Below, one piece after another: positions 57,393-64,000 of a stretch of 64,000 nt of DNA (positions are counted from its first letter, which is position 1; each line of letters opens with the position of its first letter). The stretch is from Sphingomonadales bacterium (GTDB lineage Bacteria > Pseudomonadota > Alphaproteobacteria > Sphingomonadales > Sphingomonadaceae). Location of the stretch: assembly GCA_016707885.1 (NCBI GenBank), contig JADJGU010000004.1:133143-197142 (forward strand), read 5' to 3'. A program made the position numbers and the translations under genes. The notes beneath the pieces were generated by a model, which saw nothing but the letters and a program-made list of their open reading frames with translations, was not told the origin of the DNA and searched no databases.

Positions 57393-59141
57393 ATGCAAAA
57401 TCCCATGAATCGCCGCTCGCTGCTCAAGGGCGCATCAATGGCCGGAGCGCAATGGCGCTTGGCGAGCTGTTCCCGGCTTGGGCGAAGAGCGGGTCACATG
57501 GGCTGCACGCTGTTGCCGGACAGCCGGGGACGCTCAACGGCCCTGAAATTGAGCTAAGCGTCGGCCAGTCGGCCTTCCGCCTCGGCAAGAAAACAGGCCA
57601 TGCCTATACCGTCAATGGCACGCTGCCCGCGCCGCTGATCCGGCTTCGCGAGGGGCAGAATATCAAGCTGGTCGTGCGCAACACATTATCCGAAGACACG
57701 TCGGTACACTGGCACGGAATGCTGTTGCCTTTCCAGATGGACGGCGTGCCGGGGGTGAGCTTCCCCGGCATCGGTCCCGGCGAGAGCTTCACTTACGAAT
57801 TTCCGATGCGGCAGCACGGCACCTATTGGTATCACAGCCACAGCCATATGCAGGAAGCAATGGGCATGTATGGCGCATTGATCGTCGATCCGGCGGGCGC
57901 AGACCCGATCAAATATGACCGCGAGCATGTGCTGGTGATTTCCGATTGGAGTTTCCAGCACGCCCACACCAACTTCAAGAAACAGAAGCAGAAGGCAGGC
58001 TATTTCAACAAGCGGAAGCAGACATTTGGGGGTTTGCTGAAGGGCAAGGATCAGCCGCTGTCCGAGCGAGTGATGTGGGGCCAGATGCTGATGGACCCGA
58101 CTGATATCGCCGATGTGACCGGCGCTTACTACCATTACCTGATCAACGGCCATGACAGCATGGGCAACTGGACAGGTATTTTCCAACCCGGTGAGCGGGT
58201 GCGGCTGCGGATCATCAATGCGGCAGCGATGAGCAATTTCAACATTCGCATTCCCGGCCTGCCGATGTGGGTGGTGGCCTCGGACGGATTGCCACTGACA
58301 CCCGTCGAGACTGATGAGTTCCAGATTGCCGTCGCCGAGACATGGGACGTGATTATCGAACCCAAGGAAGCGATCCCCACGCCTTTATCGCAGAAAGCAT
58401 CGACCGTTCGGGCCAATGCCGCGCGACACTTGCGCCGCAAATGGGGATGACGGCTCCCATCCCGCCACTACGCGAACGCCCGCTGCTCACCATGAAGGAC
58501 ATGGGCATGGATCATGGCGGGGGCGACATGGCCGGAATGGACCATAGCGCGATGGGGCATGATATGGCGGCGATGGATCATGGCGACATGAACATGCGCG
58601 ATCCTTCGGTCGCGCCGCAGGTCAAGATGGGGCCGGGTGTCGCCAGCCTCGCGCCCACTCCGCTGGACCGCAATGCCGAGCGCCCAACCGGCCTGGAAAA
58701 GGTGCCGCACCGCGTGCTGACGCTCAGCCAGCTCCGCGCGCTCGAACCCAATCCTGACCAGCGCAAGCCTTCGCGCGAAATCGACGTGCATCTGACCGCC
58801 AATATGGAACGCTATATGTGGTCGTTCGATGGGGTGAAATTCAGGAGAAGGCCGAACCGCTGGCCTTCCGCCACAATGAGCGGGTGCGGGTGAACCTCAT
58901 CAACCACACGATGATGCCGCATCCAATTCATCTGCATGGCCATTTCTTCGAAGTGGTGAACGGCCAAAAGGGCCAATATCCGCGCAAAAATGTCATCAAT
59001 GTGCTGCCCGGCGCAAAAGTGACCTTCGATTTCACGGCTGACGCAATGGGCGACTGGGCCTTTCACTGCCACATGCTGATGCACATGCACGCGGGCATGT
59101 TCAGGGTGGTTACCGTGCGGCATGAGGAGAGCGGCGAATGA
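57393..59141 (+). CDS. copA: Multicopper oxidase CopA (three frameshifts)
   Basis: Starts MQNPMNRRSLLKGASMAGA, a twin-arginine signal. Frame changes near 57449, 58375 and 58845 join family-typical pieces. Copper motifs are complete: VHWHGMLLPFQMDGVPG, GTYWYHSHSHMQEAMG, HPIHLHGHFFEV and the type 1 site FHCHMLMHMHAGMF. Between about 58490 and 58600 lies a Met/His-rich copper-binding stretch (MGMDHGGGDMAGMDH). Restored size is about 583 residues, normal for periplasmic CopA, which oxidises Cu(I) and sequesters copper. copB follows with a 4-bp overlap. Confidence 0.9.
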
Positions 59142-60202
59142 AGCTCGCTCTTGCCATTGCTGCCGGTCTTGCTTTGCCGGGTTCCGCCTTTGCGCAGGCG
59201 CATCAAGGGCAGCATGACATGGCTGCCGAGCCGGAAAAGCCAAAAACCCCGCCTGCCGAGGCCGACCCTCATGCCGGTCACGATATGAGTGGGATGGAAG
59301 AAAACCCGACCGCGCCCGCGCAGGCTGTCGATCCCGCTTGCCCGCCTGAGCACGCGAAAATGGGCCATTGCACGCCCAAGACAGATGCACCCGCGCCCGC
59401 TGCCGATCCCCATGCGGGCCACGATATGGGGTCAATGCCGAATGCCGAGCAGGACGGCGAAGTCGGCAGCGCACCCGCCCCGGCCCCGCCGGGCGATCAC
59501 GTAGCCGATTCCATATATGGCGCGGACGTAATGTCGCAGTCCCGCAAGGAACTGGCCTATGAGGTCGGCGGCATGGGCTATTCGCTGGTCATACTCGATC
59601 TTGCCGAAGTCGGCTTTCACAAGGGCCACGAAAGCTACCGGTTCGAGGGCGAAGTCTTCACCGGCGGCAATATCAACCGGTTCGGCGTGAAGTTTGAAGG
59701 CGAAGGGGTTTTCGGCAAAACCATCGACGATCTCGAATTGCAGGCGCTCTATTCGCGCGCCATCGCGCCCTATTGGAACTTGCAGGCAGGTATTCGCCAC
59801 GACATCCGGCCAGACCCGTCGCGCACCTACGCCGTGGCAGGTGTCGAAGGGCTTGCGCCCTACTGGTTCAAAATCAATGCCGCAGCCTTTCTGTCCAACA
59901 AAGGCGAGGTCCGCGCGCGCGCGGAAGGCTCCTATGACCTCCGGCTGACGCAGGAACTGATCCTCCAGCCCCGCATCGAAGCAAATTTGTCGTTCCAGGA
60001 CATTCCGGCAATCGGCGTCGGTTCGGGGCTGACCGATTTCGAGGCGGGCCTGCGGCTACGCTATGAGATTCGCCAAGAATTCGCGCCTTACGTCGGTGTC
60101 GAATGGCGCAGGAAAACCGGCGATACGGCCCGTTTTGCAAGGCTTGCGGGCGATGACCCGGATACGCTCAGCGTCGTTGCAGGCGTCAGAATCTGGTTCT
60201 GA
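59138..60202 (+). CDS. copB: Outer membrane copper resistance protein CopB
   Basis: 354 residues, intact. Signal peptide (MKLALAIAAGLALPGSAFAQA), a Met/His/Pro-rich linker with repeated PHAGHDM motifs (residues about 25-125), then the CopB beta-barrel: DSIYGADVMSQSRKELAYEVGG, LQAGIRHDIRPDPSRTYAVAGVEGLAPYWF, ending FVVAGVRIWF-like with a terminal Phe for outer membrane insertion. It overlaps copA and is followed by the PepSY gene without a gap (TGATG). Confidence 0.93.
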   Translation: MKLALAIAAGLALPGSAFAQAHQGQHDMAAEPEKPKTPPAEADPHAGHDMSGMEENPTAPAQAVDPACPPEHAKMGHCTPKTDAPAPAADPHAGHDMGSMPNAEQDGEVGSAPAPAPPGDHVADSIYGADVMSQSRKELAYEVGGMGYSLVILDLAEVGFHKGHESYRFEGEVFTGGNINRFGVKFEGEGVFGKTIDDLELQALYSRAIAPYWNLQAGIRHDIRPDPSRTYAVAGVEGLAPYWFKINAAAFLSNKGEVRARAEGSYDLRLTQELILQPRIEANLSFQDIPAIGVGSGLTDFEAGLRLRYEIRQEFAPYVGVEWRRKTGDTARFARLAGDDPDTLSVVAGVRIWF

Positions 60203-60922
60203 TGGGAAAACGGACGCGCCTTCACCTTGCTGCAAGCCGTGTCCATAAATGGCTGGCACTCATTATCGGCGCGCAGCTCCTGATCTGGTTTTCCAGCGGC
60301 GTGCTGATGAGTTTCCTACCCATCGAAAAGGTGCGCGGCGAGCATCTCGTTGACCGCGAGCGCGTTGTCGCCGTTCCTGCTACGCCCGATCTCGTGTCGC
60401 CGACCCAGTTGCTCGCATCGGCCAAGGCTCCGGTCGAAAGCATCTCGTTTGTCATGCTTGCCGGTCGCCCGGTCGCGCAGGTGGCGACGGCGGACGGCAT
60501 CAAGCTGTTCGATGCGGTTTCTGGCAATCCGCTGCCGCCGGTCGATGCGACGCTTCGCCCACGCCATCGCCAGCGATGCGTGGAAGGCCCAGGCTAAACC
60601 TGACGCCAAGGTCATTAGCGTCCTTGCCGAAAGCCCGGAATATCGCGGCACGCTTCCGGCATGGCGGGTCGCCTTCGCCGATCCCGACAATACCAGCGTC
60701 TTCATAGCCGCCGACACGGGCAAAATCTCGGCGGTTCGCACCGGCACATGGCGGCTCTACGATTTCTTCTGGAGCCTTCACATCATGGACTGGAAGAACC
60801 ATGAGAATTTCAATACATGGTGGCTCCTCACCTTTGCCATTGGAGGTCTTGTCATGGGGCTGGTGGGAACGATCTTGCTAGTCATGCGCTGGCCGATACG
60901 CCGCAAGCGGCGGGCAGCATGA
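60202..60922 (+). CDS. PepSY-domain membrane protein (one frameshift)
   Basis: Restored reading of about 239 residues: N-terminal membrane helix (VHKWLALIIGAQLLIWFSSGVLMSF), a periplasmic part, then after a one-base error near 60555 HAIASDAWKAQAKPDAKVISVLAESPEYRGTLPAWRVAFADP with a PepSY core, then LYDFFWSLHIMDWKNHENFNTWWL and a second membrane helix (AIGGLVMGLVGTILLVM). The HKW and LHIMDW patterns resemble PepSY_TM proteins linked to metal reduction or transport. The exact role is unknown. Confidence 0.82.
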
Positions 60923-61284
60923 AGGGACTGAGCCTCATGATTCTGGCCTTGGCGCTGGTGTTCCGCGCCGCGCCAATCTGCGCAGCCCCACCCGAAGCAC
61001 CGCACGTCATAATGGCCGCAAATTGCGAGAGCATGGCTGATCAGGGCGCACCCGAGAGCGATCATGACAAGGGTAAGGCAGCACAAATCTGCCATGCCTG
61101 CGCCTTCGCGGTTTCCGAGCAACCGTCATCGCTCGGCGCGTGGTTCTGGAAAGCACCGGCGGTCCTAGTGCCGTCACAGCGCCAAATGGCAGGCACAATG
61201 CGCAAACCACCGACACCGCCCCCGCGCCTTGGTTCCGCTTCAACATTTCAACATTTCAACATTAATATTGGAGTTAAATCATGA
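60919..61284 (+). CDS. Small secreted Cys-containing protein, unknown function (DUF2946-like shape)
   Basis: 121 residues from an ATG overlapping the PepSY stop. A signal peptide (MKGLSLMILALALVFRAAPICA) is followed by few Cys residues, including an ICHACAF pair, and His/Asp in SDHDKGK. The last part is Pro-rich and runs through a short tandem repeat. The pattern of a secreted protein with a central CxxC in a copper operon recalls DUF2946, but I am not sure. Its stop overlaps the start of the next gene. Confidence 0.6.
   Translation: MKGLSLMILALALVFRAAPICAAPPEAPHVIMAANCESMADQGAPESDHDKGKAAQICHACAFAVSEQPSSLGAWFWKAPAVLVPSQRQMAGTMRKPPTPPPRLGSASTFQHFNINIGVKS
61239..61265 (+). repeat. Short tandem repeat inside a coding end
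   Basis: The 8-base unit TTCAACAT is repeated three times in a row (TTCAACATTTCAACAT... to ATTAATATT) near the 3' end of the preceding gene, encoding TFQHFNIN. It is a slippage-prone tract. Confidence 0.7.
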
Positions 61285-61484
61285 AAACCAAATATCTACT
61301 CGGCGCGCTCGCGCTAACCATGTCCACCGCCGCCTTCGCCGCCGAACCGGCACCAGCGCCCAAAAAGGAATGCTGTTGCTGCAAGAAGGACGAACAGGGC
61401 AAAATGGCCTGTTGCAAGGACAAGGACGCCATATCCGGCGAACAGGGCCATGAAGGCCATGACATGAAGGATATGAAGCATTGA
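61281..61484 (+). CDS. Small periplasmic Cys/His-rich metal-binding peptide
   Basis: 67 residues: signal peptide MKTKYLLGALALTMSTAAFA, then EPAPAPKKECCCCKKDEQGKMACCKDK with six Cys in two clusters and a His/Met tail GHEGHDMKDMKH. The composition strongly suggests binding of soft metals such as Cu(I). GGAG lies 8 bp before the ATG, and the start overlaps the upstream stop. A strong terminator follows. Confidence 0.8.
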   Translation: MKTKYLLGALALTMSTAAFAAEPAPAPKKECCCCKKDEQGKMACCKDKDAISGEQGHEGHDMKDMKH

Positions 61485-61489
61485 CGAAA

Positions 61490-61534
61490 GATGCCGGGGG
61501 ACGGGCAAGCGACCCCCGGCATCTGCCTTTTTTT
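61490..61534 (+). terminator. Rho-independent terminator
   Basis: GATGCCGGGGG (61490-61500) pairs perfectly with CCCCCGGCATC (61513-61523), a 12-base loop between them, followed by a run of seven T at 61528-61534. It ends the sigma-copA-copB transcript. Confidence 0.92.
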
Positions 61535-61554
61535 CTCATTCGAGGAGTCGAATC

Positions 61555-61803
61555 ATGATTACGAAAATTTCGCTCGTGCTCGGAACACTCGCGGTAGTCG
61601 GGACGAGTGCCCCGGCCTTTGCGACTGATGCTCCGAAAAGGGGCCATTTCGAATGGCTCCATTCTCCGCAGCCCGGACCAAATAAGTCAAATTTGCCTAA
61701 TTACCGTCGCATCTGGATTGCGGATTCCGCGCCCGATGTGACGGTTGATGAGGGCCGGTGCATGACGATGGCCTGCTGTAATGCCGACGAGAAGCAGGCG
61801 TGA
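61555..61803 (+). CDS. Small secreted protein of the copper island, unknown function
   Basis: 82 residues: signal peptide (ITKISLVLGTLAVVGTSAPAFA), then KRGHFEWLHSPQPGPNKSNLPNYRRIWIAD and a C-terminal CMTMACC motif that could bind a metal. CGAGGAG lies 8 bp before the ATG. It starts just after the terminator and may begin a second transcript with the methyltransferase and DUF411 genes. I recognise no named family. Confidence 0.7.
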   Translation: MITKISLVLGTLAVVGTSAPAFATDAPKRGHFEWLHSPQPGPNKSNLPNYRRIWIADSAPDVTVDEGRCMTMACCNADEKQA

Positions 61804-61863
61804 ATGAAAAGCTGGAGGTCGGGCAACCGGCCTCCGGTCCTGCCGCTGGTAAATAGCCAAAAG

Positions 61864-62523
61864 ATGTCCCGATCCCAAACATTCACGCCCGCCGCAGGAC
61901 GCTTTCTGCCAACAAGCGCCTATGACCGACTCCTGGCGTTGCTCACGCGCGAAGCGCGTTGGCGGTCAGCGCTGCTGGAGGCGATTGCACCTGCGCCCGG
62001 TGAGCGCATACTCGATGTCGGCTGCGGAACCGGTTCGCTTGCCATCTTGATCAAGCAGGCGGCACCAGACACGATGGTTGTAGGGCTCGACCCTGATGAA
62101 GTCGCGCGATGCATTGCTTGGAAGAAAGCGGGGGAAGCGGGCGTAGGCATCGAATGGGAAAGTGGTTTTGCACGTGACGCCGGAAATTATGGCCAGTTCG
62201 ACAAGGTCGTTTCCAGCCTTGTCTTTCACCAGGTACCGGTCGCCGAAAAGCGAGTTGGTCTTGCCGCCATGTTCGCCGCCACCAAGTCGGGCGGCACCAT
62301 GATTGTCTGCGACTATGCTGCGCAAGGACGCTGGCTTATGCGTCAGGCGTTCAAGGTCGTGCAATCGGTCGATGGTCGAGCGAATACGCAGCCCAATGCC
62401 GACGGATTTCTTGAAGCGGAACTGGAACGTATTTGCGGCAAGCCGATCACCGCTGAGCAATCGTTCGACACGCCAACGGGAACCATTTCAATCTTCAGAC
62501 TGCAAAAGGAGTCAGTAAAATGA
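61864..62523 (+). CDS. Class I SAM-dependent methyltransferase
   Basis: About 219 residues from the ATG at 61864 (MSRSQTFTPAAGRFLPTSAYDRLLAL); an earlier ATG at 61804, directly after the previous stop, would add 20 non-family residues. Motif I is ILDVGCGTGSLAI, motif II VVGLDPDE, and the post-I region FDKVVSSLVFHQVP is typical of the UbiE/Methyltransf_25 group. Substrate unknown. Its stop overlaps the start of the DUF411 gene by 4 bp. Confidence 0.85.
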   Translation: MSRSQTFTPAAGRFLPTSAYDRLLALLTREARWRSALLEAIAPAPGERILDVGCGTGSLAILIKQAAPDTMVVGLDPDEVARCIAWKKAGEAGVGIEWESGFARDAGNYGQFDKVVSSLVFHQVPVAEKRVGLAAMFAATKSGGTMIVCDYAAQGRWLMRQAFKVVQSVDGRANTQPNADGFLEAELERICGKPITAEQSFDTPTGTISIFRLQKESVK

Positions 62524-62954
62524 AGGCAACCACCCTAGCGATGGCCATTGCGCTGGTTGCAACGCCAGCCTTGGCCGCGACCGAGGCGGTGATGCACCGC
62601 GACCCCGGTTGTGGTTGCTGCGAAAAATGGGCGGCACAAGTCCGCAAGGCATTCGGGCGCAATGTGCGGATCGTCGATGACGCCAATCACCCGGCACTGC
62701 AAAGACGGGTTGGCCTGCCTTCGCTATTGGCATCGTGCCACACCGCCCTGATCGATGGTATGGCGTTTGAGGGTCATGTGCCGGTTGCGGACATGAAGCG
62801 CGTGCTTGAGGCTAAGCCAAAGGGTGTGCGCGGCTTGGCGGTTCCGGGGATGCCAATAGGTTCGCCAGGAATGGAAGCCCCGGGCGGTCGCGCGCAACCT
62901 TACAATGTCATAGCGTTCGGCTCGGGACCGTCCACGGTGTATGCCCGCCACTGA
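62520..62954 (+). CDS. DUF411-family periplasmic metal-binding protein
   Basis: 144 residues: signal peptide MKATTLAMAIALVATPALA, then VMHRDPGCGCCEKWAAQVRKA with the CxCC metal motif, LPSLLASCHTALIDGMAFEGHVPVADMKRVL and GLAVPGMPIGSPGME. All are hallmarks of DUF411 proteins found in copper resistance clusters, probably copper chaperones. It ends 5 bp before the convergent MerR-type gene. Confidence 0.92.
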   Translation: MKATTLAMAIALVATPALAATEAVMHRDPGCGCCEKWAAQVRKAFGRNVRIVDDANHPALQRRVGLPSLLASCHTALIDGMAFEGHVPVADMKRVLEAKPKGVRGLAVPGMPIGSPGMEAPGGRAQPYNVIAFGSGPSTVYARH

Positions 62955-62959
62955 GCCCG

Positions 62960-63349
62960 TCAGCGCGGCCCCATCGTCTCGATGATCTTGCAATCGGCGA
63001 CGGTGCCGTGGCTGCAAGAACCTATCACTCGGCTCAATTCCAAACGCAGCGCGGTCAGGTCGCCAATCTTGCGGTCGATCTCGGCCAAATGCGTTTGCGC
63101 GATGCCATCGACCGCTTCGCAACTCTGCGATTTGTCATCTGACAGCGTCAACAGCTCGCGCACCGCTTCGAGCGTGAAGCCCAGATCGCGGGCGCGGCGA
63201 ATGAAGGACAGGCGCGCCAGATGGTCGGTGCCATAGGCGCGATAGTCGGCGAAGGTGCGCGCGGGCGGCGGCAACAGGCCGATTTTCTCGTAATAGCGCA
63301 CTGTCTCGACCTTGGTCGCGGTGGCGCTCGCCAGTTCGCCGATTTTCAT
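62960..63349 (-). CDS. MerR-family metal-responsive regulator (CadR/PbrR-like)
   Basis: 129 residues. The MerR helix-turn-helix opens MKIGELASATATKVETVRYYEKIGLLPPPART; a dimer helix follows. Metal-binding Cys appear in DKSQSCEAVDG and GSCSHGTVADC, the spacing seen in Cd/Pb/Zn-type rather than CueR-type members, where the C-terminal pair is close together. The regulator diverges from a cation diffusion facilitator and an operator with perfect dyad symmetry lies between them. Confidence 0.88.
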   Translation of the reverse strand: MKIGELASATATKVETVRYYEKIGLLPPPARTFADYRAYGTDHLARLSFIRRARDLGFTLEAVRELLTLSDDKSQSCEAVDGIAQTHLAEIDRKIGDLTALRLELSRVIGSCSHGTVADCKIIETMGPR

Positions 63350-63352
63350 GTC

Positions 63353-63382
63353 TTGACCCTGTAGTTGCTACAGGTGTAGATA
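63353..63382 (+). promoter_or_regulatory. MerR-type operator/promoter of the cation transporter
   Basis: A -35 box TTGACC (63353-63358) and a -10-like TAGATA (63377-63382) are separated by 18 bp, longer than the standard 17. The spacer carries the perfect inverted repeat CCTGTAG-TTG-CTACAGG (63358-63374), the classical layout that MerR regulators untwist on metal binding. Confidence 0.8.
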
Positions 63383-63419
63383 GCTGTCCGACTCGGAATT
63401 TGTCGAGAAGGATTTGAGC

Positions 63420-64000
63420 GTGTCAGACCATTGTTGCGAAAGCGCCTGCGGGAGCGAAACGGCCAAGGCCGATCCGCGCTGGCGGCGCGTTCTTTGGATC
63501 GCGCTAGTCGTCAACGCGACGATGTTTCTGGTCGAAATGGGCGCGGGCGCAGCGGCGGACAGCCGCGCGCTGCAAGCCGACGCACTCGATTTCCTTGGCG
63601 ATGCGGCCAATTATGCGGTGAGCCTTGCCGTCGTTGGGATGGCGCTCGCTTGGCGCGCCCGCGCTGCAATGCTCAAATCGCTGTTCATGCTGGGCTTTGC
63701 CGCATGGGTATTCGGCAGCGCGGTCCTTGCTTTCGTAAACGGCGCATCGCCCGATCCGGCGACGATGGGGGCGGTCGGCGCGTTGGCACTCGCGGCCAAC
63801 GTCGGCGTGGCGCTCATGCTGTTTCGCTACCGCACCGGCGACGCCAATATGCGCTCGGTCTGGATATGCTCGCGCAACGACGCGATTGGCAATGTCGCGG
63901 TGATGCTGGCGGCGCTCGGCGTGTTCGGCACCGGGAGCGCGCTCCCGGACCTGATCGTCGCCGCGATTATGGCGCTGCTCGCCCTGACAGGCGGCGTGCA
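63420..64000 (+). CDS. Cation diffusion facilitator transporter, truncated by the window end
   Basis: 193 codons from a GTG that follows GAAGGA by 7 bp. The N-terminus has a Cys/His cluster (SDHCCESACGSE), followed by membrane helices (VLWIALVVNATMFLVEMGAG, then NYAVSLAVVGMAL) with the family Asp pair in ALDFLGDAANY (the H/DxxxD zinc site), and later NDAIGNVAVM with the second Asp pair. It exports divalent cations such as Zn, Cd or Co. The divergent MerR-type gene and its operator predict metal-induced expression. Confidence 0.9.
   Translation, partial: MSDHCCESACGSETAKADPRWRRVLWIALVVNATMFLVEMGAGAAADSRALQADALDFLGDAANYAVSLAVVGMALAWRARAAMLKSLFMLGFAAWVFGSAVLAFVNGASPDPATMGAVGALALAANVGVALMLFRYRTGDANMRSVWICSRNDAIGNVAVMLAALGVFGTGSALPDLIVAAIMALLALTGGV

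Noticed and set aside
56771..58450. A single sigma factor-CopA fusion frame
   Set aside because: The frame passes through non-family sequence between about 56950 and 57450; both genes regain normal ends and a twin-arginine signal when indels are undone.

Overview
The window looks like a moderately GC-rich alphaproteobacterium of the order Sphingomonadales, judged from memory of protein families (sphingomonad-type Tad locus, copper island, large type I secreted adhesin). This assignment is an inference; no database was searched. The sequence carries many single- and double-base indels that split otherwise normal genes: the adhesin, cpaB, cpaC, both PAP2 genes, rhuM, traA, traC, copA, copC, copD, a sigma factor and a PepSY gene. 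Other stretches (24-36 kb, 44-50 kb) are clean. Where a broken gene can be reassembled by changing one base I give its full span and mark the break; I think most breaks are sequencing or assembly errors.

Region 1 (1-23.9 kb, minus strand) is a surface-adhesin secretion operon. In transcription order it holds a giant adhesin of about 5,955 residues (6052-23918, in pieces), an OmpA-like lipid/peptidoglycan anchor protein, a TolC-type outer membrane channel with an unusual long N-terminal extension, an RTX-type ABC exporter, a SleB-like cell wall hydrolase and the first codons of another gene, probably the HlyD-type adaptor. The adhesin has an N-terminal anchor region, bacterial Ig/VCBS-like repeats, T1SS-143-type modules with a nearly identical 2,142-bp unit in tandem, a von Willebrand A domain, RTX repeats and a C-terminal secretion region. 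A divergent NarL-type two-component pair (24.4-26.7 kb) is a candidate regulator.

Region 2 (26.7-39.4 kb, minus strand) is a full Tad/Flp pilus locus: flp, cpaB, cpaC, a small lipoprotein, tadG-, tadE- and tadE/F-like pseudopilins, cpaE, cpaF, tadB, tadC, tadD, a second TPR protein and the cpaA prepilin peptidase. Regions 1 and 2 together describe a cell equipped for attachment.

Region 3 (39.5-44.6 kb) is AT-richer and damaged: a coiled-coil lipoprotein, a broken RhuM-family gene, an unexplained G/T-skewed stretch, two convergent broken PAP2 phosphatase-like genes and a multi-pass membrane protein. Region 4 (44.7-49.4 kb) holds ordinary chromosomal genes: a 2,4-dienoyl-CoA-reductase-like flavoenzyme, an enoyl-CoA hydratase and recJ, followed by tRNA-Glu.

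Region 5 (49.5-64 kb) begins right after tRNA-Glu and looks like an integrated conjugative or mobilisable island: a small plasmid-type protein, a DUF6118-like protein, a Ti-type TraA relaxase-helicase, a Ti/RSF1010-like oriT, traC and traD, then copper resistance. The copper block has copD and copC on one strand and, divergently, a CnrYXH-like anti-sigma/sensor/sigma module followed by copA, copB, a PepSY protein, small Cys/His/Met-rich periplasmic proteins, a methyltransferase and a DUF411 protein. A MerR-type regulator with a clear operator and a truncated cation diffusion facilitator close the window.
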